A stretch of DNA of 64,000 nt from Lachnospiraceae bacterium (GTDB lineage Bacteria; Bacillota; Clostridia; Lachnospirales; Lachnospiraceae): the NCBI GenBank assembly GCA_017635395.1, contig JAGBLN010000045.1:21146-85145 (forward strand). The letters run 5' to 3'. The translations under genes were made by a program, and so were the position numbers. This document shows, piece after piece, positions 53,211 to 61,361 of this stretch. The number at the start of each line of letters is the position of its first letter. Position 1 is the stretch's first letter. The notes below the pieces were generated by a model, which did no database searches, had not been told where the DNA came from, and was given only the letters and a program-made list of their open reading frames with translations.

Positions 53211-53930
53211 CTATTTCATAACGCTGTTAACGTAGTTCATATACATCTGCACAATCCTGTCCCCTGCACACATAACTATCACACCCGCTGCTGCAAGGTA
53301 TGGGCCGAACGCAAGCACATGTTCCTTCTTTGAAACAGCCATTATAATTCCATGTATCACAGCTCCCATTAAGGAACCTATAGCCATTACCAAAAATATT
53401 CCTTTCCAACCCAGGAGTAGCCCCATAGCTGCAGTAAGTTTTATATCTCCGCCGCCCATCGCTTTTCCTTTGCTTAAAAGTGCGATTAGTAGGAATATAC
53501 CACTTACCAATACCCCACCTATCAGATATTCATACCAATGACTCAGATCTGTTATTAGTCTGATCACCCCCAGCACAGCAATAAGAACATCATAAAGGGG
53601 TGGAATTTCAAATATCATAATATCAACATATGACAGACCCACCAGCATAGTCGACGCCGGTGCGTATAAAGCAAGTTTAAGAACCGCCTCTGTTGTCACG
53701 CCATCTTTAAGGATCACACAGCCCAAGATCAGCCATGTCAAAATCGACACAGGTATTATCCAAGCTTCCTTCGATCTGACTTTCCATTTGTAGTTTTTTC
53801 TGATCTCCTTAGGATCATTTTCATCTTCTTCCGGCCCCAATGCAACACGGTATCCTGAATACCATGATGCAGCAAAACCGCCGACCGCTCCCAAAACCAA
53901 AAGTGATATGTATATCAAGGGCAATGCCAT
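53211..53930 (-). CDS. pilD: Prepilin peptidase (A24 family) without the N-terminal methylase domain
   Basis: Membrane aspartic protease that removes the leader from the pilins encoded nearby. 239 residues from ATG 53930; a TTG six codons earlier is unlikely because AAGGA sits between them. About six membrane segments. Catalytic Asp103 in YVDIMIFEIPP and Asp162 in GGGDIKL are both present. The N-terminal cytosolic loop (30-55) is charged and lacks the CxxC pairs and the conserved methyltransferase region of PilD. This may be a peptidase-only enzyme. Confidence 0.88.
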   Translation of the reverse strand: MALPLIYISLLVLGAVGGFAASWYSGYRVALGPEEDENDPKEIRKNYKWKVRSKEAWIIPVSILTWLILGCVILKDGVTTEAVLKLALYAPASTMLVGLSYVDIMIFEIPPLYDVLIAVLGVIRLITDLSHWYEYLIGGVLVSGIFLLIALLSKGKAMGGGDIKLTAAMGLLLGWKGIFLVMAIGSLMGAVIHGIIMAVSKKEHVLAFGPYLAAAGVIVMCAGDRIVQMYMNYVNSVMK

Positions 53931-53945
53931 TTTTATATCCTTCTC

Positions 53946-53974
53946 CAAAAACCGCCCGCACTTAGTGCGGGCGG
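53946..53974 (-). terminator. Strong hairpin with T-run just before the prepilin peptidase gene
   Basis: Perfect CCGCCCGCAC/GTGCGGGCGG stem with a 3-nt loop and TTTTTGG on the minus strand, between pilC and pilD. The U-run ends 16 nt before the pilD ATG, so it is either a leaky terminator that lowers pilD expression or a leader attenuator. Confidence 0.7.
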
Positions 53975-54001
53975 CAAATCACACCTTATTTCTTCTCCGA
54001 A

Positions 54002-55210
54002 TTATGAAAGTGCATCGTAGAGTGTAAACATAGGTGAGAAAATAGCGACAGCCATATATCCTACTACAACAGCCATTACGATGATGATTGCCGGCTCAAG
54101 GAGTGTCATCATCTGCTCTGTAGCAAGCTGAACATCCTCCTCGTAATAATCAGCCACGTTTTCAAGCATTGACTCTATATTACCGGTCTCCTCACCAATA
54201 GCAACCATGTGAACAACCATGGGAGGGAATAATCCGCATGTCTGAAGCGGTCTCGAAAGTGGAACGCCTCGAAGCACCTGTTCCTTAGCCTCTTTCATTG
54301 CTCTCTTATACAGGAGATTTTCCATGGAACGTCCGGTCAGATCAATTGCATCAACCATGGGAACACCGGCTGAAAGCAGCGTACATAAGGTACGCCCCAG
54401 TCTTGCACAGGCACTCTTTGTCTTTATAGGTCCCAGGACAGGAATCTTGATTGCAAGTGCACTGGTAACCTCCTTGCCAGAATCAGTAGCCGCATATGCC
54501 TTCCATCCAAAAATGACCGCAACAGTGATTATCAAAAGTAACCACCACCATGCAACCATGAAGTCACTTATATGAACCAGCACCATGGTAGATGCCGGCA
54601 TTTCTACATCCAGGTCTGCGAACATATTCATGAAGGTAGGTACAACGAATACCATCATGGCAACCAGAACGCCGATCATTACTATGATAAGCACTATAGG
54701 ATAAGTAACAGCCTTCTTAACAGCCTGGGTAAGAGCAGCATCCTTCTCGAACTGAATTGACATTCTGTCAAAAGACTTATCCAGTGAACCCGATGCTTCA
54801 CCGGCTTCAACCATGTTGCAGAGCATTTCCGGGAAAACACCACCCTGTCTCTTCATGGACTTTGCCAGAGTTTCACCCTTCGCTATATCTGTATGAACGG
54901 CATTTATAGCATCCTGCAGTGCCGCATTTTCCGTCTGATCCGCAAGCATGCCAAAAGCTTCAACCACGCTGACACCAGCCTTATTTATTGATGAAAACTG
55001 GTGGCAGAAAAGAGCCAAATCTCTGTATGATACTTTTTTTGCCTTATGGAGAATCCCCAGTGCATTAGACCCTGTAGACTCTTCGCATTTAACGACAATA
55101 TTCTTGTCATTCTTGAGCATTGACATTGCCGCATCTCTGGATTTAGCCTCTAAAGTGCCTTTTTTCTCCTTTCCTGCTGCGGTGATAACCTGATACTGAT
55201 AAGTTGCCAT
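54002..55210 (-). CDS. pilC: Type IV pilus platform protein PilC
   Basis: Polytopic inner-membrane platform for PilB/PilT. 402 residues from ATG 55210; AGGTGGG lies about 10 nt upstream. N-terminal domain (MATYQYQVITAAGKEKKG), then two T2SSF repeats, with membrane segments near 165-190, 213-235 and 372-395. Hallmarks include FCHQFSSINKAGVSVVEAF, FPEMLCNMVEAGEASGSLD and the second-repeat equivalents FPPMVVHMVAIGEETG. Follows pilB by about 100 nt. Confidence 0.94.
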   Translation of the reverse strand: MATYQYQVITAAGKEKKGTLEAKSRDAAMSMLKNDKNIVVKCEESTGSNALGILHKAKKVSYRDLALFCHQFSSINKAGVSVVEAFGMLADQTENAALQDAINAVHTDIAKGETLAKSMKRQGGVFPEMLCNMVEAGEASGSLDKSFDRMSIQFEKDAALTQAVKKAVTYPIVLIIVMIGVLVAMMVFVVPTFMNMFADLDVEMPASTMVLVHISDFMVAWWWLLLIITVAVIFGWKAYAATDSGKEVTSALAIKIPVLGPIKTKSACARLGRTLCTLLSAGVPMVDAIDLTGRSMENLLYKRAMKEAKEQVLRGVPLSRPLQTCGLFPPMVVHMVAIGEETGNIESMLENVADYYEEDVQLATEQMMTLLEPAIIIVMAVVVGYMAVAIFSPMFTLYDALS

Positions 55211-55312
55211 ACGCTGTTTCCCACCTTTTCTTTTATTTTGTTCCGGTCTAACCTGCCGCACTAACCGGAAAATTATCGCAACCCTCGGAATTTACTCCGA
55301 GCTTTACTTCAA

Positions 55313-57055
55313 TTATTCGGCTGACTCTTCTTCATCAGAAGTCTTATTTGCCTCAGTCTGCGCATCCATATCATAAGCCACACGTACCATTTCCGCTATA
55401 GACGTAGTTCCCTCTATAACATTACGGGCACCCGACATACGAAGAGTGTTCATTCCTTCACTGATCGCAGCATTTTCAATTTCCTCAGCTGTAACAGTTT
55501 CATGGAGAATCCTTCTGATGGCAGCAGATATAGGCATGATCTCATATATAGCCTTTCTGCCCTTATAACCATTACCACATTTTTCACAGCCTACAGGCTC
55601 GTATACCGTGATCTGTTCCCCCTGTTCCCTGCCGAGCAGTACTAATTCCTGAGGGGTTGCCATATGAGGCGCCTTACATTCAGGGCATAGCCTTCTTACA
55701 AGACGCTGCGCAATGATACCAACCACAGCATCACCGATCATATAAGGCTCAACACCCATATCAATAAGACGGGTGATCGATGCCGATGTAGAGTTTGTAT
55801 GCAGCGTAGATATAACAAGGTGACCTGTGATAGACGCCTGAACGGCTATCTGTGCAGTCTCACCGTCTCGAATCTCACCGATCATTATGATGTCCGGGTC
55901 CTGACGGAGAATGGATCTGAGCGCTGATGCAAACGTAAGTCCTGCCTTGACATTAACCTGCACCTGGTTGATACCTGCGATATTCGCTTCCACAGGATCC
56001 TCAACGGTTATGATATTAACATCAGGCTTGTTAAGTTCGTTTAATACAGTATAACATGTAGTAGATTTACCGGAACCGGTAGGACCGGTAACAAGTATGA
56101 TACCATGAGGGTTGTTCATGATACCGTCAAGCTTCATTTCATCATCGGGATAAAGGCCAAGGTACTTCTTCTCCTGGGTAAGTCCCTGCTTCTTGGTAAG
56201 TCGCATAACGGTCTTTTCGCCGTACACGGTAGGAAGTATGGAAACACGGACGTCGAATTCAACGCCATCAACCACATAGGTAAGACGTCCGTCCTGAGGC
56301 TTTCTCTTCTCAGAAATATCCAGACCAGATATGATTTTGATACGCGCCGTCATAGCCGCAAGCATTGTTGATGAATACTGCGCATCCTCCTGAAGCATAC
56401 CGTCGACACGGTTTCTTACTCTCAGCCCGTGCTCAAGGGGTTCAATATGTATATCAGAAGCGCCTTCACGTACCGCCTGCTGTATCATGGAACGTACAAT
56501 CTTAACGATAGGAGACTCTCCTACAGCATCATCCTCTTCCTTTGCCGTATCTTCCCTGAACTCATCCGCATGCTCAGCTTCAAACTGTGCAGCAGCATCA
56601 TTACTCTCCTGCCTGCCGTACATCTTACCCAGATAAACGCTTATCATTTTCTGAGGAGCGTAATACGGAATGATTGTCATACTGGAAACCATTTCCAGGT
56701 CATCCAGTATAGCAAGGTTCATAGGATCCGACATAGCTACCTTCAGCTCTGTAATGCTTTCAAAGCCAAAAGGGATAACCTCATGTTTCCTTACCAGATC
56801 GTCGCCGACTGCAGCTATAGCCTGAGGATCAGCCTCCTTCAGATCATCATCCGTTGCAAGCTCGTATCCCTGTGTCTCATGCATAAATTTTGCAAAGTTA
56901 GCATCCGAAACAAGTCCCATCGCCATGATGGTTTCACCCAATTTCATATGGGTATTTTTCTGCTCTAAAAGCGCACTTTCAAGCTGCTCCTGAGTCAGCA
57001 GTCCAGCCTCTATCAGCTGGTCACCAAGTCTTTTTTTCTGACCAAAAATAGCCAT
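55313..57055 (-). CDS. pilB: Type IV pilus extension ATPase PilB
   Basis: Cytosolic hexameric ATPase that powers pilus assembly. 580 residues. N-terminal T2SSE_N/MshEN-like domain (1-155; KKRLGDQLIEAGLLTQEQLE), then the ATPase domain with Walker A LVTGPTGSGKST near 322-333, Asp box, Walker B IMIGEIRDGETA, His box STLHTNS, and a tetracysteine zinc element (CPEC...CEKC) near 475-510. MshEN-type N-domains can bind c-di-GMP in relatives; whether this one does is unknown. AGGAGG is 11 nt before the ATG. Confidence 0.95.
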   Translation of the reverse strand: MAIFGQKKRLGDQLIEAGLLTQEQLESALLEQKNTHMKLGETIMAMGLVSDANFAKFMHETQGYELATDDDLKEADPQAIAAVGDDLVRKHEVIPFGFESITELKVAMSDPMNLAILDDLEMVSSMTIIPYYAPQKMISVYLGKMYGRQESNDAAAQFEAEHADEFREDTAKEEDDAVGESPIVKIVRSMIQQAVREGASDIHIEPLEHGLRVRNRVDGMLQEDAQYSSTMLAAMTARIKIISGLDISEKRKPQDGRLTYVVDGVEFDVRVSILPTVYGEKTVMRLTKKQGLTQEKKYLGLYPDDEMKLDGIMNNPHGIILVTGPTGSGKSTTCYTVLNELNKPDVNIITVEDPVEANIAGINQVQVNVKAGLTFASALRSILRQDPDIIMIGEIRDGETAQIAVQASITGHLVISTLHTNSTSASITRLIDMGVEPYMIGDAVVGIIAQRLVRRLCPECKAPHMATPQELVLLGREQGEQITVYEPVGCEKCGNGYKGRKAIYEIMPISAAIRRILHETVTAEEIENAAISEGMNTLRMSGARNVIEGTTSIAEMVRVAYDMDAQTEANKTSDEEESAE

Positions 57056-57209
57056 TTTTCTTTATTCCTCCTGAAATCATCTGAACAAATCGGGAATCAT
57101 GATGAACTGTTCCGAAGACACAGAATACCCCCATTCCCCACACTGCCATAAATTATTACACAAAACATTCCAAAATGGAATATCAAATTTTATTTTTTTC
57201 GAAAATCGC
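57056..57209 (-). promoter_or_regulatory. pilB upstream region with a 6-3-6 palindrome
   Basis: Between the pilT terminator and pilB. ATTCCA-AAA-TGGAAT (57167-57181) is a perfect inverted repeat, 17 nt upstream of TAATAA on the minus strand, thus in the -35 position of a possible promoter lacking a consensus -35. It could be an activator or repressor site. Confidence 0.4.
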
Positions 57210-57249
57210 AAAAAAACGACCGGATCAAGTTTTTACTTTAATCCGGCCG
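57210..57249 (-). terminator. Terminator of pilT
   Basis: GGCCGGAT/ATCCGGTC stem on the minus strand with a 15-nt loop, followed by GTTTTTTTG; about 20 nt after the pilT stop. It separates pilT from the pilB operon. Confidence 0.85.
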
Positions 57250-57266
57250 CATTACAATTCATAAAA

Positions 57267-58328
57267 TTATCTTAACTTCTGAGCCATTCCATCAGGATCA
57301 ACAGCGTACTGTATAGCCATATCTCTGGTGATCTTGCCTTCCTGGAAGAGTGCTGTGATAGCTTCGTCCATAGCGATCATACCCAATTTTCTGTTGGTCT
57401 GCATTACGGAAAGCAGCTGATGTGACTTACCTTCACGGATAAGAGCACGAACTGCGGAGTTAGCGATCATAACCTCGAATGCAGCGGCACGCCCCTGACC
57501 GTCAGCGGTAGGAATGAGCTGCTGTGAAATAACGGCTTCCAAAACGTTTGCCAACTGTACTCTGATCTGCTGCTGCTGGTGTGGCGGGAATACGTCAATA
57601 ATACGGTCGACGGTTGATGCAGCACCGATAGTATGCAATGTTGAAAGCACTAAGTGTCCGGTCTCGGCTGCAGTGATGGCAACTGAGATAGTCTCGAAGT
57701 CACGCATCTCGCCGACGAGGATAACGTCAGGGTCTTCACGGAGCGCAGCTCTCAGAGCGTTTGCATATGTCATGGAGTCAAAACCGATCTCACGCTGGTT
57801 AACCATTGAAGTCTTATGCAAGTGCAAATACTCGATAGGGTCCTCAAGCGTAATGATATGTGCATCTCTGTGCTCGTTTACCATGTTGATAACGGAAGCA
57901 AGTGATGTGGACTTACCGGAACCGGTAGGACCTGTAACCAGGATAAGACCTCTCTTTCTAGTATAAAGATCTACGAAAGCCTGGGGCAGACCTAACTGCT
58001 CAGGGCTGGGTACTACGGTATTAACTGTTCTGAGTGCCAGTGCAACAGAGCCTCTCTGTCTGAAAGCATTAACTCGGTATCTTCCTATAGGATCTACCGC
58101 AAATGACATATCCAGCTCACCCTTGCTATTGAAGATTTCTCTCTGGTGGTCATTTGTAATGGAAAGCATGAGCTCCAATGTATCATCCGGAGTAAGTACC
58201 GGAAACTGTTCCATTCTCACCAGATGACCGTTAACACGCATCATCGGAGGAAGCTGCACCGTAAGGTGCACGTCGGAAGCTTTTGCCTGCTTTGCAACCA
58301 GCAATACATCACTAACTTTGATCGACAT
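57267..58328 (-). CDS. pilT: Pilus retraction ATPase PilT
   Basis: Hexameric ATPase that depolymerises pili and drives twitching. 353 residues, standard. N-terminal PAS-like domain (KASDVHLTVQLPPMMRVNG), Walker A LVTGPTGSGKST near 128-139, Asp box ITLEDPIEYLH, Walker B VGEMRDFETI, His box STLHTIGAAST and the VFPPHQQQQIR element; the region NSAVRALIREGK stands for the AIRNLIRE motif. Presence of PilT argues for retractile pili. Own terminator follows, so it is a separate transcript. Confidence 0.96.
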   Translation of the reverse strand: MSIKVSDVLLVAKQAKASDVHLTVQLPPMMRVNGHLVRMEQFPVLTPDDTLELMLSITNDHQREIFNSKGELDMSFAVDPIGRYRVNAFRQRGSVALALRTVNTVVPSPEQLGLPQAFVDLYTRKRGLILVTGPTGSGKSTSLASVINMVNEHRDAHIITLEDPIEYLHLHKTSMVNQREIGFDSMTYANALRAALREDPDVILVGEMRDFETISVAITAAETGHLVLSTLHTIGAASTVDRIIDVFPPHQQQQIRVQLANVLEAVISQQLIPTADGQGRAAAFEVMIANSAVRALIREGKSHQLLSVMQTNRKLGMIAMDEAITALFQEGKITRDMAIQYAVDPDGMAQKLR

Positions 58329-58525
58329 TCTTTTGCCCTCTCTCCCGATCTTCTTGTTTAAAAGATCTTTTTATTTTTTGCTATAATGAGTCCAAAATAA
58401 ACCCCAAATACACTGCACAACATGCCCGTGCATTCAAACAACAATGGAATTATATCAAAAACCTTTCCATTCTGTAAAGTAATAATTGATTCCCAATATG
58501 ATTCATTTCGTGTTTTTTTATAAAA

Positions 58526-58554
58526 TTGTTATTTTTGCGATTGCGTTGTATAAT
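58526..58554 (+). promoter_or_regulatory. Sigma-A promoter of the YfhO gene pair
   Basis: TTGTTA (58526-58531), 17-nt spacer, TATAAT (58549-58554), giving a leader of about 32 nt to the first YfhO-like gene. The remaining 58329-58525 shows no feature. Confidence 0.7.
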
Positions 58555-58592
58555 TTTCCTTGCAACTACACTCTCATCAAAGGAGACATAAC

Positions 58593-61361
58593 ATGACAGA
58601 CATCGAAAAAAATCCGGCAAAAGACAAAAAGCAAATCTCTTTTACCCCGTTTATATCTCCCCTGATATCATTTTTTTTCGGCAGCATCCTGTTTGCGGTC
58701 CTGCTTTCCATAAATGGCTTCCTTTTTCCCGGTGGTGGAAGCATGTGCAACGGTGACAATTTTGACCAGTATATTGCTTTCATTGAATCGTTCATGAGGG
58801 TGCTTAAGGGCGAGCAGGATTTCTGGTATTCATTCTCCCTGTATGCAGGTGCAGGTTCTGTACTTACATACACTTACTATACGCTCAGTCCTCTCAACCT
58901 CCTCTACCTTGTTCCTTTCATTTCAATAATAACTGCTACTCACGTGATAGCAGCGATAAAGACAGGGCTTGCTGCCGCTGCATTTTCCTTTTATTCCGAA
59001 CATACACTTAAGACGAAACGCCTTTCTTCAGTTTTCTTTTCATTATGCTATGCATTCTGCTCCTGGGCAGTAGTCATGAGCATGAACTGTATGTGGGCCG
59101 ACAGTTTATATGCGCTTCCTATACTAATTGCACTTCTGACAGACTTTATAAAAGTTCCTGCTAAAAAACGTTTCCTCTCACTTACAGCCTGCTACGCCTA
59201 TCTTTTTATAACAAACTTTTATATGGGCTACATTATGGGAATATTTTCTGCGCTCGTTTTCATTGCAGCTACAGTATGTTCCGAGAACTGGTCCGCAGGA
59301 GCTGTTACGATCAAGGGACAAATCAGCGCTATGTTGAAAAAATCAGTCCTTTTCCTTTTCTCAGTACTTCTGGCCGCTGCCCTATGCGCAGCACTGTTAG
59401 TACCGACTGCTTACTTTTTGATTAACCATCTTAAGGGTTACTCTGATTCGTTCATTACCCTTTCTGCATCCATCCCGGATATTTTCAGTTCCCTGTATGC
59501 CTGCAGTGCCCAGGGGCTGTACAGTTCAACACCGTATATATACTGTGGCATTCCGGTACTTTTACTGATGCCGTTTTATTTCTTTACAGACCGTATCCCA
59601 TTTATAAACAAGGTCTGCACCGCCGTAATGCTGGTATTTTATTTCTGCGGAACCATTATTCTGCCTGTTTACAAAGCGCTTCACGCCTTTGACAATCCGA
59701 ACCACTATTCCTTCCGCTTTTCTCCTTGTATCGTATTTATATTGGTTTCAATGGCGGCAAGAGTCTGGGCAGAGGGCATAAGGATAAAAAACAAGACTTT
59801 ATGGATAATGATTGCCGGCCTTACAGGCGTTTACTCATTCCTTGTCATCTGCAATGACATAACAGGAATAGCCCCCGTTTCAGATACTTACCTTGTGATC
59901 AATGCAATTTTCATGTTCCTGTGGGGAGCTATCTATATTGGGCTGCACTACGAAAAAACAGAAAACCAGAAAATAGCAAAATATTTGAAGTTCATTCCTG
60001 CCACAGCACTGACACTGCTTTCAATCGAGCTGCTCATCAGCAGTTCTGTATCCCTCAGGTCTTTTGCCGGGGATTCAGCAGCTAACGGTCCGCGTACAGA
60101 TTCAGATACTTTTGACTTCTGGTTCAATGAAGAGTCTGCAGCAGTAAATGAACTCCAAGCCCATGACAACAGTTTCTACAGGGTAAGGGTAAACGGAGAA
60201 AAATGTTTTAACGGTGCCTCACTTTTTGGAACCAACACCCTTACCTCCTTTGCCTCCTTTGAGGAAGCTTCACAGAGAAATGTATTCGCTAACCTCGGAA
60301 TAGGTAATTCCTACCATATGCTTTTTGATATCAGCGGTACCGCACCTGTTGATATGCTGTTTTCAATAAAATATGCTATCGACATTCCCAATTCACCTGA
60401 AAGCGGCCATGCATCCATAACCGCAAATGAAAGGGCACTTCCACTTGCATACATGGTAAGCCCCGACCTGGCATACTACAGCTCCGGTCCTAATCCATTT
60501 GATAACACCAACAATCTACTCCAATGTATGACTGGCCAGGATATTGCTGTATACGAGCCGATCTCCGCAGATGTAATAACAACAGAAACATTCAACACAT
60601 ATGTCTATGCTCTTGGGGACGACACCGCCTTTGACATGATGACTGACAGCATCAACCTTGGCTGGGTCACTTATAACATCCCTGTTTCAGATAACAAAGC
60701 GCCATATGTTTATTTCACGCCGTTAAATGGGACATATTTCAATTCCCCAGCCCCCTACGTAATAAGAGACAGCAAAACCGGTTTTGATTGTGACCTTACA
60801 ATAGCAAGCGGTGCCATATATGAAGCGGATACACATTCCCCTGAGGCTGAAAGCAATGTTTCTGAGGACTGCTCCCGCCTAACCCTGTATGTCAATACAA
60901 ACGGATACAAATCCTATGCCGTTGATGACATCAATTTCGCATACTACAACGATGCTGCTCTTACAGACGCCTACAATCTGCTTGCCCCAGGTGCCATGCA
61001 GATCACTTCTTTCACCGATACGCGAATAGAAGGAACTGTCAATGCCACAGAAGACATGCCACTTCTTTTCACAACCATTCCATATGACAAAGGATGGAGT
61101 GCATATGTAGATGGCACCCCCAGCAAGATATATGTCACCTTGGATGACACATTCTGCACGCTTGCACTGGCTCCCGGCGAGCACAGCATCATCTTTATAT
61201 ACACTCCCCCTTATGCCTTTGCAGGAAGCATAATCAGCACGATGGCGATTGTAGTATTCTTGATTGTTTTCATCATCTCCGGAATGCCTAAAAAAACTGC
61301 TTTGGCAAAAAAAGACGATACTAATACTGCACCTGCTGACACATCCGACGGAGAAAAGTGA
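58593..61361 (+). CDS. YfhO-family membrane protein (putative GT-C glycosyltransferase)
   Basis: 922 residues, from ATG 58593 with AAGGAG 7 nt upstream. N-terminal half has about 12 membrane segments; the first external loop carries GDNFDQYIAFIE followed by the W-Y-S...G-x-G-S...Y...P-N-L-L-Y-L pattern typical of YfhO, in a position used for the catalytic acid in GT-C enzymes. The extracellular part (about 490-880) ends with the family signature PLLFTTIPYDKGWSAYVDG, then a last membrane segment (889-910). YfhO of Bacillus and Listeria is linked to glycosylation of teichoic acids; the acceptor here is unknown. Confidence 0.88.
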   Translation: MTDIEKNPAKDKKQISFTPFISPLISFFFGSILFAVLLSINGFLFPGGGSMCNGDNFDQYIAFIESFMRVLKGEQDFWYSFSLYAGAGSVLTYTYYTLSPLNLLYLVPFISIITATHVIAAIKTGLAAAAFSFYSEHTLKTKRLSSVFFSLCYAFCSWAVVMSMNCMWADSLYALPILIALLTDFIKVPAKKRFLSLTACYAYLFITNFYMGYIMGIFSALVFIAATVCSENWSAGAVTIKGQISAMLKKSVLFLFSVLLAAALCAALLVPTAYFLINHLKGYSDSFITLSASIPDIFSSLYACSAQGLYSSTPYIYCGIPVLLLMPFYFFTDRIPFINKVCTAVMLVFYFCGTIILPVYKALHAFDNPNHYSFRFSPCIVFILVSMAARVWAEGIRIKNKTLWIMIAGLTGVYSFLVICNDITGIAPVSDTYLVINAIFMFLWGAIYIGLHYEKTENQKIAKYLKFIPATALTLLSIELLISSSVSLRSFAGDSAANGPRTDSDTFDFWFNEESAAVNELQAHDNSFYRVRVNGEKCFNGASLFGTNTLTSFASFEEASQRNVFANLGIGNSYHMLFDISGTAPVDMLFSIKYAIDIPNSPESGHASITANERALPLAYMVSPDLAYYSSGPNPFDNTNNLLQCMTGQDIAVYEPISADVITTETFNTYVYALGDDTAFDMMTDSINLGWVTYNIPVSDNKAPYVYFTPLNGTYFNSPAPYVIRDSKTGFDCDLTIASGAIYEADTHSPEAESNVSEDCSRLTLYVNTNGYKSYAVDDINFAYYNDAALTDAYNLLAPGAMQITSFTDTRIEGTVNATEDMPLLFTTIPYDKGWSAYVDGTPSKIYVTLDDTFCTLALAPGEHSIIFIYTPPYAFAGSIISTMAIVVFLIVFIISGMPKKTALAKKDDTNTAPADTSDGEK

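Noticed and set aside
57056-57266. Cyclic-di-GMP riboswitch ahead of pilB
   Set aside because: Such riboswitches control pili in C. difficile, but neither class I nor class II conserved motifs were seen here.
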